Origin: Benincasa hispida
Lineage: Eukaryota; Streptophyta; Magnoliopsida; Cucurbitales; Cucurbitaceae
DNA: 64,000 nt
Reading direction: 5' to 3'
Assembly (NCBI RefSeq): GCF_009727055.1
Contig: NC_052357.1
Location: 6,400,881-6,464,880, forward strand
The notes beneath the pieces were generated by a model that ran no database searches, had not been told where the DNA came from, and worked only from the letters and a program-made list of their open reading frames with translations. Numbering within the stretch: the first letter of the stretch is position 1; every line of letters starts with the position of its first letter. Below are positions 34,817 to 48,149 of the stretch, in pieces. Made by a program: the position numbers and the translations under genes.

Positions 34817-36360
34817 ACGAGTGTCAAAGGAGTGTTACCCACACAAACAACATCAAGGGATAAGTAATTTTCCCTGTGCTTTATTGACCTAAATGCTCCT
34901 TATATTAACTTAGGCATCATAGTGTACTTGGCTCGATACCACATCTACATGAGAGTACTTTCATGCAAGTCAGCTCCAATGATGCATTTGGACCAGAGGA
35001 GTGGGTTGGATAAGCACTCGAAGTCAGTATGTGAGTTTCCCACGCTAACAAAATCTTTGGACTCTTAAATTTGGTCTATAAAGCATTTATTTGGTCAACA
35101 TTTTAAATTCATGAATGTATTAGACAAAAGAAGTGAAAGCTTAATGTTCTATTCGATAGAAAATTCAATATCACGACTAATGTAATTGTTAAATTTTTAA
35201 ACATGTCAAACATACCAAAATAATTTTGATTCGAAATTGTAAGTTGACGGACTTATTTGATATTTTAAAAGTTAAATGAAAGGTTAAATACTCTCTAAAG
35301 TATATGAATTTATTAGATAAGTTATGAACGTTTATGCACTAAACAGAGAATTTAATCTATTACAAACTACATTCGTTATGAAAACTTTGTCTAAATCTCA
35401 CTTTATTTGTATAGACTAATGTTAATTTCATTTGGTCTTTTTAACTTTAAGATTGGTTTTGTTTTGGTCAATCTAAGTTTTGTAAGTATCAATTTTATTC
35501 TCTCCACTTTAGAATAATAACGATTTTAGTCTTTAGTTTTTATTCTTCTATTCAATATATTAGACTTGACATATATAAACGAATATTAGGTAAGTAAAAA
35601 AAATAATGATGTTCCATAGACTAGTACGATTACATTTAGAAAGTTAGGAAACTAAATAAGCATTTTGAACATTTAGGACCGTTTGAGTTTCTGAACTATT
35701 ATTTGTAGGTTACAATAGTTTATATTTAAGTGGGATGCAAACTATTTTAGTCTAAGTTATAATAACCTGTATTTGAATTAAGACTATTTTAGTATTGATA
35801 GAAAATAATAAACAATGAAATAGCGACACTGTAGTTAAATGGAGGTTATAATAGTTAGAAATACCAACTATTATAATCGAGACTCCAAACATTTAGTCCA
35901 TATTATCAACTTCAAATCGATGACTAAAATACTTCTTAAATTTTGAAATTGTAACCTTTATAAAGATCAAGAACGAAAGATTATCTAATTTGAAGTACAA
36001 CTAAAATGAAACAACATTTGAAATTTATAAGTCAAAATGTAACTTTAAAAAAATCAAATTCAACCTTAAATTTGAATCGTTTGTATCTTTAATTGATTGT
36101 TGTTAACCTCAATAAATGAAACATTGATTTGTGACTCCATTTAATAAGTTTGGATGATGTGATGTGAAGATTATAAGATGGATGGTAAACTTTTTATGAA
36201 GTGAGCAATTGTCAAACTAATTGTCCATTCATCTCACTTTATTCAAATTTCACTTACTAATCTCATAATTTCATATCGTGCCAATATTCCATCTAGCAAT
36301 TTATTGAGATTTTTCAAATTTATCAAATAATCATTTAGGTCCTATTTAATAATTATTTAG
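34817..36360. other. Intergenic DNA with MITE remnants
   Basis: 34817-35060 looks low-copy but has no convincing open frame. 35670-35900 carries phrases ('AACTATTTTAGTCT', 'TTATAATA') shared with 46140-46440 and, inverted, with 61430-61620. That suggests another MITE family. No gene is seen. Confidence 0.4.
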
Positions 36361-37205
36361 GTCTCGTTTGGTAATTATTTAGTTTTTTTATTTTTATTTT
36401 TAAAAATAAAGCCTATATTATCCACATTTCTTATAATTATTTAGTAAATGATTGAATTCTTAGCCAAATTCCAAATTCCAAAAACAATTTTTTGAAAATA
36501 ACTTTTTTTAGTTCTCAAAATTTAGCTTGATTTTTTAAACTATTGGTGAAAAGGTAATAACAAAAGAAAAAAATTTGGATGTGAAAGTAGTTTTCGCAGG
36601 CTTAATTTTCAAAAACAAAATGGTTACCAAACGGGATTTTAATTTTTGATTTTTTTGTTTTCGAAAATTAAGCACATAGACATACTACTTCCATCTCCAA
36701 ATTTCTACAATTATTTCTATTTTTACCAATAGTTTAAAAAACTAAGCCAAAATTTTAAAATTTTTAAAAAGTAACTTTTAAAAACTTATTTTTACTTTTG
36801 AAATTTAACTAAAAATTCAATAATTGTACCGAAGAAAAATGCAAATCATAATAAAAAAAAAAAAATTAGAAGGAAATAAGCTTAATTTTCAAAAATAAAA
36901 AAAACAAAATAGTTATCAAATGAACCTTAGTTTTTAAAATTAAGCCTATTTCCTCTCAATTTTTTACTATATTTTAGATCTTTCTTAAATAAAAGAGTTG
37001 AACTCTTAATCAATTTTTTTTTTTAAAAAAATTACTTTTATTCTTTTTTTTCAAAACTTAGCTTGATTTTTTAGAATATTAGAAAAAAAAGTATATATGT
37101 ATAACAAAATAAATAATTTAGAATTGGAAAATGTGCATATAAGCTTAATTTTAAAAAAAAAATTTTTAAAAAACTCAAAGCCAAATAATTACCGAATATG
37201 ACCTT
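36361..37205. mobile_element. Three adjacent MITE-like copies (GTTTGGTAA family)
   Basis: Copy one (36361-36637) has clear terminal inverted repeats TCTCGTTTGGTAA and TTACCAAACGGGA. It is followed by an inverted copy (about 36640-36930, ending ATCAAATGAACCTTAG) and a third forward copy (about 36930-37205, ending ATTACCGAATATGACC). All share the interior phrase near 'AAAATTTAGCTTGATTTTTTAAA'. The family also occurs at 30606-30921 and 40022-40292. It has no coding capacity. Confidence 0.6.
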
Positions 37206-38999
37206 AAAATTTAGGATTTAATTAGTAGCCAAAATATTTAAAAATGCATGGAAACAAAATTTAAAAGCTAACCTAAGTAAAACTCAATAGATCAGATACA
37301 TATTACAATTTCAAAAGTCAATTGCTCGATTCTTTATCTCTATAATTATTGAATTCATACCATATTTTTTTATTATTCATAATTTACAAAAATATTGTTA
37401 ATTAATTTGTTGGAACTATATAATTTAAATTACCCCACTTTTTATATTACGATTGATTGATTACGTTTATTGAGAAGTCAATGTAACCCTAACATATTAG
37501 TTACGAGTTTTCTCCTTCTAAATAAACTTTCCAACTCAATTTTCACAATATTACATTTCCAAAAGATGAAACAAAATGTTTGAATCTACCAAAAAAAAAA
37601 AAAAAAGGTATGAAAGTTTGAATTGCCTATGTGAGATTATTACTTTGGCTATATATTCGGGTTTACTTTTTTTTTTTTCACTTTTTTTTTCTTCCCCTTT
37701 TTCATTACTCGTAATAATTAATAATTACGTATTACACGTAGAAGGTTGATGTTTTAATTTTTTTTAGTAGCAATGAAGTTTTATTTTAAAGTTTAAAAAT
37801 AGTATTTAACTTTTGTATAAAATTTTAGGTATAATAAATAAACAATATCTAAACTTAGTTTTTACGATCATAAATCTTTAATAATAGTAAAATAAATTAT
37901 TTTTAACTATATAGAAGACCAAGATAAGATTCAATATATAGGAATGATACATAGTAAATAAAATTTTGCCATAGGCGACATAACCATATTAAGTTAAAGA
38001 AATTGATGAAGAACGTAGAATTTTGGAGAGAAGTTAGAGGTTGTACTTGTGAAGAACTTTTTAAATTTTCTTACATTCTAGTGAACTTTAATAAATCTTG
38101 AAAATTATCTTAAAGAATGTAACAATAATAGATCATTATATAATACCGCCGCATAACTTCGATACTCCATAACAAAGCACTGTGTTATAATTTTTAAATT
38201 ACAAACAAATAGGCAAAAATGAAGCTAAACATAAAAAAGGAAGAGATTCATGGAAACAACATACAAAAATGCATCAATGAATCAATCGCTTCAAGTGATT
38301 TAGTTTGCATTTTTTTTATATACACTTTTGATAGGTTTTTCAAATTTTATGTGGATTGTACCCATACAAGAATGGATACACTGGTTTGACATGTAATCAC
38401 CTCCACCTGAATAAGCACGTCCCATCGATGTTAAGTGCACTTATTGGACTTAAAAGATACTTACATTCGAACAATCGCTTCCTATCAAGAAGTGGAAAAT
38501 AACTTAAAAGACATGTACATCCAAATAGTACGTTTCATCAACAAATGACAAAATAGACATGTACTAATAATGTATGAGCAGAAAAAGAAAGAAAAGATTA
38601 TTTTATTGTAGTCTTTTTGTGTAAGTGTAGGTTTTTTTTATTATTATTGTTTTTAATTTTTAACATTATTGAAGTGTGGTAAAGTTGACTAACTTTCATT
38701 AAATGAAGAATAATTTACTAACACCTAGCCTTGAAATAAACAATTGATTAAAATTAAGCTGATGTTAGATTATTTTTCAACTTAATCTTCATTGTTTAAA
38801 AATTTTTAAAATAGGTTTTAATAAAATCATTTTTACACAAATCTTTCAAATTATTTCAAAAAAGCCCTTGGTCGGTTTCCTTTTTCTAGATTTTTTACGG
38901 GAAAAAAGCGATACATGTAGACATATGTAGTTTTAATTATGCGATGACACTTTGGATAAGTTTCAATATAATTCTATTATTTGAAAATTTTCATTTTAA
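37206..38999. other. AT-rich intergenic DNA, nothing recognised
   Basis: Poly-A and poly-T tracts (37591-37607, 37671-37690) and scattered repeats, but no open frame of note, no splice-like exon and no clear element ends. Confidence 0.5.
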
Positions 39000-39670
39000 C
39001 ATTTAACGTTTCGAATTTTTTTAGGAAAACTACTTTTTCGTTGGTCCTTCGATTTTGATCAAATTTCTATTTGATCACGAGGATAAAAATGATATAATTT
39101 TAGTTTTTAAGTTTTGAGTTTAATTTCCGTTTAGTCCTTAAATTTCAAAATGTTATAATTTTACTATTGAAATTTTAATTGTGTTTTAATTTAGTCTCTA
39201 TATTTCAAAAATTACAATTTTAACTTCGATTTTTTTTATTATTAAAGATTCACTTTCTACCCCTAGCATTAATATCAGTTAATTTAAAAGAAATAAAAGT
39301 ATTATAATTACTTAAATTTCATTACATCAATATTCAAATTGATTCTAAACATTTATCTTATTATCATTTTAAATTAATTAATACATGTTTACGCTAAATA
39401 CTAAAAGTGAATATTTAATTAAAAGAAAAAAATATATAGGTTAAAAGTGTACATTTTGAAACTTAGGAACCAAATTGAAACAAAATTCAAGTCTCAAAGG
39501 TAAAGTTGCGATATTTTGAAACGTATGACTAAATTAAAATCAAATTTAAAACTCAAATACTAAAGTGTAACATTCTGAAACTCATAAACTAAATGGAAAT
39601 TAAACCTAAAATTTACTGACAAAAAATCTATTATTTTAATAAAAAAAATTTTGCTAAAAAATCGTGAAAA
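39000..39670. mobile_element. Foldback MITE-like element
   Basis: The left half repeats 'TTTAGTYYTTAAATTTCAAAA' phrases. The right half repeats their reverse complements ('GAAACTTAGGAACCAAATT', 'CTCATAAACTAAATGG'). The whole could fold into one long imperfect hairpin. Related arms lie at 31090-31250, 35400-35560 and 43250-43400. There is no coding sequence. Confidence 0.55.
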
Positions 39671-40888
39671 TTGTTTTAGAACAACCATTTTATTAAATTC
39701 TTCATTAAAATATCAATGAAAATATCGAGAAATGGTAAAAATGGAAAAATGGAAGATTCAACATGATGGAGATTAAAGAATATTTAGGGCCATGTTTCCA
39801 TCAAAGTTAGCATAGTTGAAAGGACCACGCTTTGAGAAAAATGACACTACTAAAATAAAAAAACTAAACATATTGCTAGTTTTTGTAATTTTTTCTTAGG
39901 GGTGGAGAAAAATATCTGCAGAAGGAATAAATGCTTGAGAGAAAAATTTGTGAAAAGAGCGAGATAGGTGAAAATCACATGTTCGAAGAAACGATGAGAA
40001 TAAAAAAAAGTGAAATGGTTAGATCCGTTTCATAATTATTTGGCTTCTAAATTAAGTTTATAAATATTATTTTTATAATTTTTTTTTACTATATTAAAAA
40101 TTAAAACTAAGTTTTGAAAGAAAAAAAAATAGTTTTTCTAACCTTTTGTTTTTGTTTATAGAATTTGATTAGAAATCATATATGAGGTTTCTTTAAGAAA
40201 TAATGACAATTGTATGAAAATTAGATGGAAATAATCATGTATATCAAAAATAGAAAACTAATAAATGAAATCGATGTCAAATGAGTCCTTGATTTATAAA
40301 GTAAGATGTCACAATGAGCATAACTCAACTGACATGGATCACTCTTGAAGTTGGAGCTTCAATTCTCCCACCATACATATTGTAAGAAAAAAAAAAGTGA
40401 GACGTTTTCATCTTCAAATGGAAGAAATTTACTTACCAAGCATAAACGTGATTCTTAGGTTTACCTATTTGTCTCTTCCCCTTTTTCCCCTCATGTCTTA
40501 GTCCTCATTTTTGTTAATTGAATGAGAGGGAACACCCTAAAATTTTCTTATCGTCTATGATATATTTGCCTATCCCTACAAATTTTTTCTAGAGTAGGAA
40601 GAATAATTTATTACAAACTTCTAAACTATTTCTCATAGAATGACACATTAAAAATGTACACACGGATATGATAGAACAAAGAAACAATGATATTGTCTTA
40701 ACGTTGGTCAAATTAAAATGTCAGTACCTTTTAGATGACACCATTATGAATGAACTAAGGTCTTTCCATTTTGTATACATATTGTCCCCACGTCATATCT
40801 TTTTATTTTTTTATTTTTTTAAAAAAGAACTAATATTAAAGACTATTATGAACGATTTTGAAAGTTTAGCTAGTTAAAATGAGACACT
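39671..40888. other. Intergenic DNA with one more GTTTGGTAA-family MITE
   Basis: 40022-40292 begins 'TCCGTTTCATAATTATTTGG' and ends 'GTCAAATGAGTCCTTG', a diverged member of the family at 36361. The open frame at 40668-40877 has no recognisable motif. Confidence 0.4.
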
Positions 40889-42412
40889 TACTACAAGAAA
40901 ATAAAAACTCTCCTGACACCAGGAACAACCATTAGAAGTTTAATAGTGGGAGTTAGACTAACTCTCGACATTGTAAAGTTGGCGTCAGGAGAGTAAACTA
41001 ACTCCCAATGTCATATATGACCGTCGGGAGTTAGTCTCAATCTCCCGTCGCTTAACATTAGGACGTCAGGAGGTGTTTGATAACTCTTGACGGGTTCAAT
41101 AGACCATCAGGTAATGGGGTTTAAAACCCCATATTTGAAATCGACAAACAATTAAAAACTAGGGCTTTTCCTCTCTGCCTCTTCGTCTCTCTATTCGATG
41201 TCCCTTCGTCTCTCCATCACTTCAATCGCGACAGATGTCCCAATCACACCAGCAACTAGTTCGTGAAGCATCGACGTCCAGCAGTCGCAATTCATTTGTT
41301 GATCTCTCTCTTACCCAATCTAGGATGTTGGTTAGATCGAGCTCGTCCACGTGATGCACGTCAGTTCTCTCTCTTCTTTGTTGATCTCTCTATCACTCGA
41401 TCTCTGTCCGTTGCCAACCACCGGCCTAAGCACCGTCTAGCCACTAGCCTTCGTGTTTTTGGTGTAGATCCAGCTGTCACCATCGTCTACTGATCTCAGT
41501 AGGGTAGTCTTAACTCTGTTATCCTTGTGGGTTTTTGTTGGAGTTTCTGTTTGGGTAATGATTTGGTTAATTTAGACACAAATTTCATGGTGTATCTTTG
41601 TTTTTGTGTGTTTGTGGAGGGGTGAGTGTGAAATGTTAATGATTTGGTATTGTTTGGTGTTTTAAAATTGTTCGTAGGATTCATCGAAGTGGGTTGATCG
41701 TTAGTAAGTGTAAGTTTGTTTTTGTATGTTTGTGGAGGGGTGGGTGTGAAATGTTCATGATTTGGACTTGTTTGGTATCTTGGAATTGTTTGTAATATTC
41801 ATTGAAATGGGTTGATAATATAATATGCTCTAATATCTCAACTAAATTATATTGTAGGTAAATTTGATGAACTTAATTATATTGTAGGCAAATTTGATGC
41901 TTTGAAGGTGTTTTTAGGAGTCACAAGCCGCATGTAAACACACTTCTCTTGTACTCTCTATATATGTAAACATTAATTATTCTCTAGTACACCTATCTCT
42001 TTTATATGTAACAACAATACTAACAACAATCTTGGTTGCTTTTTAATATATGTGAAAACTTTTCCTTTGCTCAATTATTATCGATGTGGATCCTAACTTT
42101 TAGGTTATGAAGATCAACATTAAAAATAATTAAATTAATAATAAATATTCTATAAAAAAAATAAGAATCTCCCGATGGGTTAACACCTCATCAGGAGATT
42201 TATGAGCAATTTAGATATAATGAACTCCCGACGCCAGTAGCCACCAAGTCGGAAGTTTAAACTAACTCTCAACGTTGTACATACGGCGTGAGGAGTTAGT
42301 TTAAACTCCCAATGGGGAGATGACCAGCATCGGGAGTAAGTTTCCCGACGGAGATTTTCTAGCTATTTCCTAACGATGTTAGATGTCAGAAGAATATCTT
42401 TCTCTCGTAGTG
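40889..42412. mobile_element. Non-autonomous CACTA (En/Spm-like) element
   Basis: The left end reads TACTACAAGAAAATA and the right end, inverted, CACTACGAGAGAAAGATA. These fit CACTACAAGAAA ends with one substitution on the left. A 3-bp target duplication ACT flanks it (40886-40888 and 42413-42415). Both subterminal regions carry many short motifs such as 'CTCCCGACG', 'GGGAGTTAGT' and 'CGTCAGGAG', the arrays expected for CACTA transposase binding. No transposase is encoded. The plus-strand frame at 41263-41493 is Ser/Arg-rich and probably not a gene. Confidence 0.8.
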
Positions 42413-44271
42413 ACTTGTAACGATAATAGTATAATTAAAAGTTACTTTCAACCTCACCACCACCATATTTTTTTTAACAAAATTTTTGACAAGAGAGACG
42501 TTTATCAATGTTAAACTACATGATTTAGCCCTTGAACATTTTAGGTTTGAATCGATTTTATCTTTGAATCTAATAGATCATTGAATTTTCAAATTTATAT
42601 CTAATAGATCTTTAATCTATTCGACTTTTTTCAAAATTTATAAACCTATCAGACACAAAATTAAAAGCTTCGATCTTATATTTAATAAATTAGGGAAGTC
42701 TTAAAATTTTCAATAATGTCATAAAACTATACACATTAAATTAAAATTTTAGAGACGTATTATACATTTTTCTAAATTAAGAGACTTCTAATGTAAACTT
42801 GAACTTATAATTCTAATTTTAGACTGCAAGAATATGGACCAATATTATTATGGGCAAATTTAGATCAAATGAAATAGGCTAGGCGGTTGAAGACCATTAA
42901 AAAAATGTCAAACTCATACTCAAATAAATCCACAACTAACTAATCATTTGATCAATCAACTCTAATTTTACTTATTAAGATTAAGAAAAAAATCATACCA
43001 TATAGATTACAAATTCACTATTGAGATACGTGAAAGTTAATGGTTTTTTTTTTCTTTTAATGATAAGTCAATAAATACAATTAAAGCCAACATTAAAGTT
43101 GAACGGTTTAGGGAGAAAATATTAAGAAAGTAATAAATTTTCATGTGACAAAATTTATGATAGACACTTAAATTAGTTGCAAAAAGATAAATATAATTCG
43201 AGACGCAACAAATATTTTTTAGACGAGGAAAAGTGGGAAAAAGATGTTTAAATTATATTTTGGTCTCTAAACTTTAAATCGAGTTCTGTTTTGGTTCCTA
43301 AACTTTAAAAAACATTTGTTATAGTTCCTAAACTTTAAAAGCATGTTTATTTTGGTCTCTACTATTAAAATTCCGTTAACACTTATACATAATGGTGTGA
43401 TGACTTATTTGTGGATGACTAGACTGTCAAATAAATTAGTCATACTAAAAAATCTAGGGTTTCAATTTTGAATTAGATGGCAAAATGATTTTCATTGGAG
43501 ATCTCAAAAGTCATTTTGCCTCTAAGATTTTGGTCGTTCACTATTTTGGCACGTTGATTGTTGATATTTTATTTTACCTTCATCATGCTCAATCCATATT
43601 AGATGTAATTTTATTCTTAAATAAATTTCATATTTAAAGAGTTAATATAAACTTAAAGTAAATGTTTTTTAAAAATTTAGACACTTAAACGAATATTTGT
43701 AAAAATTTAAGGATAAAAATAGAATAAAATTCATATTTTTGGGAACAAAACAAGATTTGAGAGGGAGAGAGACATGGGTGTTGGTTGCCGACAGAGGCAG
43801 CCGAGGAGGAAGTGGGTCCCACCAAAGAAGAGTAAAAAACTCATTGAAAAACAAACACGTTTTATTTGAAAGTAATATAATATATAATTCTTTCTCTCTC
43901 TCCCAGGAAAATAAAGAGAATTAAAGAAAAAAGGTTTCTATTGGATACCGAATTTTTCTTTATTCCCATACTACCCCTGCCCGCTGCCCTTAAATTGAAG
44001 ATTTGAAAATTGGTAGGGGCAATGGTAGCACGTGTTTGGCGAGTTGGGTGGATGGCTTATTCAGCACAGAGCTTTTAGTCCAATCCTCATAAAAGCAACT
44101 TTATTTTATTTTATTTTTATTATTTAATTAACTATTCCTACTTTACCTCCATTCAGCCTATCCAGATGTTTCACGTGCACTTTCTCTCTCTAACCAAGTC
44201 CCCGTAATTATTGTAAATCGTACATCTTAATTCATTATTATTATTATTATTTTTAAGGAACTTCATTACGA
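42413..44271. other. Intergenic DNA with tandem 'TTTGGTTCCTAAACTTTA' arms
   Basis: At 43250-43400 the phrase 'TTTTGGTYYCTAAACTTTA' recurs four times about 30-35 bp apart. That is typical of the foldback MITE seen at 39000. 43730-44060 is less AT-rich but shows no supported gene. Confidence 0.4.
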
Positions 44272-45048
44272 CTAAATAGATTTACCGGCAAAATCCTCGT
44301 TAGATGCATAGGACATCCAATTAAGATAAGAAGAAAACCAACAAATCTTGTAATCTTTCAAACTAGAGGAAGAAGATTGAGCAACAAAATTAATTACAAC
44401 ACGCACTAAAGTGTGAATAACAAAATTACATATATGATTACACTTAACAAAAGATTGCTCACCAACCAGACACACAAGAACTGACGAGACATCTACCACA
44501 TTTTTTGTTTCAAAGATATCAACGGACGACTCATTAAGGGCACAGTTGATATTTGCCGAGTTTGATTCCACAACCAAATGCTGCAACAACTCTCCTCTAA
44601 GCTGAAGTAGAGAAGCTAAACCAACTATGATAGCCTCACCTTCTAGAGCTTTGATGGACCACAACCTGTAATCAACATGCTTGTATTTGGCGCAGATAGG
44701 AGATCATCGAGAGTCACGAATGACTCAACCTAGACCATCAATCCTTTTTTCACTACACCAAGATGCATCAACGTTGAGCTTCCAAAAACTACCAGGGGAA
44801 GGGATTCAGATTTCATGATTCACACGGTTCTCAAAACTCACCGGATTTGGGAACACATTGGCACCACCTGAAGAGAAAGGAAGATAATTGTCAATAAGAT
44901 TGAACACATGAAAAACATTAGACTTATTGCAACGAGCATCCGAATTCAAAAAGTGACTTTTGTAGTTCCAAATATTCCATAAAACAATAATAGCCTTTGG
45001 AAGATCCTCAATCCTCAACTTGCTCACAATCCAAGCCCAAAGATCCAA
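44272..45048 (-). pseudogene. RNase H-like (RVT_3 type) domain, LINE-derived or host RNase H-like, decayed
   Basis: One minus-strand frame runs from 45048 to 44272 (about 259 codons) with three internal stops near 44806, 44720 and 44693. Order: a helix containing IVLWNIWNYKSHF; then FWKLNVDASWCSEK, the first strand with the catalytic Asp; then ALEGEAIIVGLASLLQLRG with the helix Glu; then HLVVESNSANIN, where the usual Asp of ESDS is Asn; then a tail including HTLVRVVINFVAQ. This is the arrangement of the plant RNase H-like domain found after non-LTR reverse transcriptases and in many small host-like genes. With stops and a lost acidic residue it is not functional. No reverse transcriptase is attached. 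Confidence 0.7.
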
Positions 45049-47627
45049 AGTCGACCATTCTTCCCTACAAGAATCAAAGGAATCATATAAGTTGGAGAAA
45101 TATTCACGTCACACTGTTTCTTTAGAACTTACACAACCACATAACATGGCTAGAAGACTATTTCCTATATTTTAAATTTAAAGTTTTTTTTATTTAACTT
45201 TTCAATTATTTATTTTTGAAAACAAGTCATTTTAGAAAAAAAAAAAAAAGTGATGTATTTGTCAATCACTCAAAATAGTTTTTGAGACATTCTCAAAGTT
45301 TATTTTAAACCGTTTTCCTCAAAATAGTTTAAATAAAAATGTTTTTCTTTCAAGAAATACTTTTTTTTAGTCATTCAAAATAGGCTCTTAGTCACTACGA
45401 TTAGGGTTTAATTTCGAGTTCACTCTATAATTCTATGATCCACATCATATATATTTCTTTTAGTTTAACATGTTAAAAACAAATATTTGAATCTCCAACT
45501 TTGCAGTGGAAAAAGATGATTTCTTTGTAGTTTGATTAAATCTTACAAAATTAATTTGTTGCTATCATATTCCTTTCTTTATTTATTAATGAAAAAACTT
45601 GGGTGCAACTTGCAACTCAAAGTGCACCCAATGCAAATGTGCTATCAAGCAATTATTTAAAAGAATAAATAAATTATTTTATTTTATTTTTACTATGTTA
45701 AAAAAGAAGAGCATAATGTCATGGGGTCAGTATTTGAGACGACCAACCGTGCGACACTTGGATGTTCTTTCTTATCAAACAACTGTACTTCATTCATGAG
45801 CATTAAACCCTTGTACACTCAATAAGCTATATTGGAACATTGGATTGTTTTATATAAATAAACATGTGTCTTGTACCTAATGTGGTAGTTGCAAGGATGA
45901 TTTGTGATTTTTCCAATTAAAACTTGTTATGCCTATTTTTAGTCAATTAGGTGTTAGAAAATGTTAAAAAAAAAAAAAAAAAAAACTCTCTCTTTTGCCC
46001 TCTACTATCCCACTACCTTACTTTGTCTTAGAGAGCTATGTGGCTCCAACCCATAGCCACATTTAATATTTTGAAAATGGTTTAATAGGCATTTTGAAAG
46101 TTTAAAAACAATCTTTAAATAGTAGTGGAAGTTTAGGGATCATTTGAGGTGTTTAGTTTGTTATTATAATTGGTGGTTATTATAGTCAATGAATTATAAT
46201 AGTTTGTGTTTAAAGCACAAACTATTTTAGTCTCGGTTATAATAGTTTGTGTTTAGAGTGCAAACTATTTTTATTTGGATAAGAAATAGTAAAGAAGAAA
46301 TGAGAAGATGAGTGAGAAATAGTAAATATCACAGCAAAAAGAATTTTGAAATAATATTTACTATACTTAATTATAGGTTATAAATAGTTGTAAATACTAC
46401 TATTATATTTGGTGCCCCAAATATGGAGTGAACTATAATAATCCCTTAAAATTGTGAAATTTAAACCATATATAAAATTTAACTCCAAAACTATGATGTG
46501 TTCATGACTTGGTCTAAAAGGCTAGTTGGGTTAAAGTAGCTTTTAGACTCATTTAAATTGTTCAGATTGTAAATTTTTTGAACCTAAACAATTGTTATAA
46601 GATAAAACAATGAACTAAATACTCGAAATAGTTAGATTGGATTGGTTCGGATTGTTCAAGTCATTTTATTACTCTTATTATTATTTTATAAAAAGTGAAC
46701 TGTTAATATCTAACCATCCAATTTATTTATTTTCAAAACATACAAATAAGATGAGTAACTCAATTTCAATTCATATTATTAAAAAATATATTACAAAATG
46801 GATTATATTCCAAAAACATAAAATAGATAACTGTTACACACCCCTAGCATATGAAAAACTATTAACAACGATGTGATTGGAAGTTGTTTTAGAAAAATAG
46901 TTTAATGCATTCATAGGGGTGTATGAGGTAATAAGTACTTGTAAACTCGAAGGAATCGTGAAGTTGGGGAGTTGTGAACTCTTAGGACTTATTACAGTAT
47001 AAAGAGTTAATATGATATAAAATTAATGTTTTTTTTAATAGTAGGACCCACGAATTCTTTAGTCTAAATAAAGAGTGAAGTTCACAATTTCATACCTTCC
47101 AACTTCTTAGTCCAAATACCCCCTAATAAATTATGTTATATTTAGATTTACACTTTAATAAAGTACTTTTAAGTGTTAACTTATTTTGTTTAAAAGATTG
47201 TTAATTTTTAAAATCAATATATGAAGACGAGAATTTGAACACATGACTTTTTAATGGAGAGTATTTTGTTGGATTTTAGCTAAAAGTTAAAAGAGTAGTT
47301 GTCCCACGTTGAAAAGATTAAAGGAAGTGATTGGTTCTAAGTACCAAGAGAAGAGCCTATGACTTTGATTTCAAATTATCTCAATTAGAAACACTTTACG
47401 TTTTAGTGTGCTAACATTTAGTTAAATTCATGTCTTGTATTTCCTCATAGAGAGTGGAAAAAAGTACAAAGTCCCACATTGATTAGAAAAGGAAATGATC
47501 ATAAGTATATAAGCGAGGACAATGTTCTCAATTGATACGAGTTTTTGGAGATACCAAAAGAGAAGCCACTACTTGCAAGAGGATTTCAATCTTGTGTTGA
47601 TATGTTGGAGATACCTTTTCTTTTTCT
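45049..47627. other. Intergenic DNA with MITE remnants and two USE-like motifs
   Basis: 46140-46440 and 46900-47125 look like separate MITEs (the latter starts AGGGGTGTATGAGGT and ends CAAATACCCCCTAA). At 47299-47308 (TCCCACGTTG) and 47471-47480 (GTCCCACATT) are motifs like the snRNA upstream element RTCCCACATCG. The second is followed 25 bp later by TATATAA. No snRNA follows. These blocks are also common in plant LTRs. Confidence 0.4.
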
Positions 47628-48056
47628 TAAAAGAATCTAGGATATAGTTAACAAAATGCAATAGAAAAGTGACTCATATTACAAAGAATAAGAAGATTAG
47701 AGGGACAAATATGAAGATAAACGAAGAACTTCTTCATTAAATTGTTGAAGATAACCAAATGGTTTGTATTTTGGTGGACTTTGTGGGGACTTAAATGTGA
47801 AGATGATTATAGGGTTTGGTCTTTTATTTATTTTTTTCTTTTAGTTTTGGACTCGAGTAATGAGCTTTTTAAATAGGTTGCCTAGTTTTAGATTGGGAAA
47901 TATTAGATGAGTTGCTTGTTTTTTTTCTTTAAAAAAGGTACGTATAGAAATAAATACGTCAAATCGCGTGTCAGATACGTATCTGTGAAGTATTGGTAAC
48001 TGATACGTGTCTGATACGGATTCTTTGCCTCACATAAAGTATCTGTGTTTCATAGA
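47628..48056. mobile_element. Second, truncated copy of the Mutator-like element
   Basis: From 'GAATCTAGGATATAG' to 'TGTGTTTCATAGATT' this matches the right-hand part of 31613-32373 in the same orientation with scattered changes, for example 'GTCAAATCGCGTGTCAGATACGTAT'-type sequence near 47960. The left terminal repeat is missing. Confidence 0.7.
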
Positions 48057-48149
48057 TTACCAACAACGATAGAGATATTAGCCTCTTGGAAGCTGAAGAT
48101 ATTGTGGAAGGTACCGTCACTATCAAGGGAAAAATTCGCCTTTAATTGT

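Noticed and set aside
41263..41493. 76-codon Ser/Arg-rich plus-strand frame inside the CACTA element
   Set aside because: Low complexity (TCTCTC/CGTC repeats) and no transposase similarity. It is treated as part of the element.
47471..47640. A U6 or other snRNA gene after the USE-like motif
   Set aside because: No U6-type sequence and no T-run terminator at the expected distance. Only the promoter-like motifs are present.
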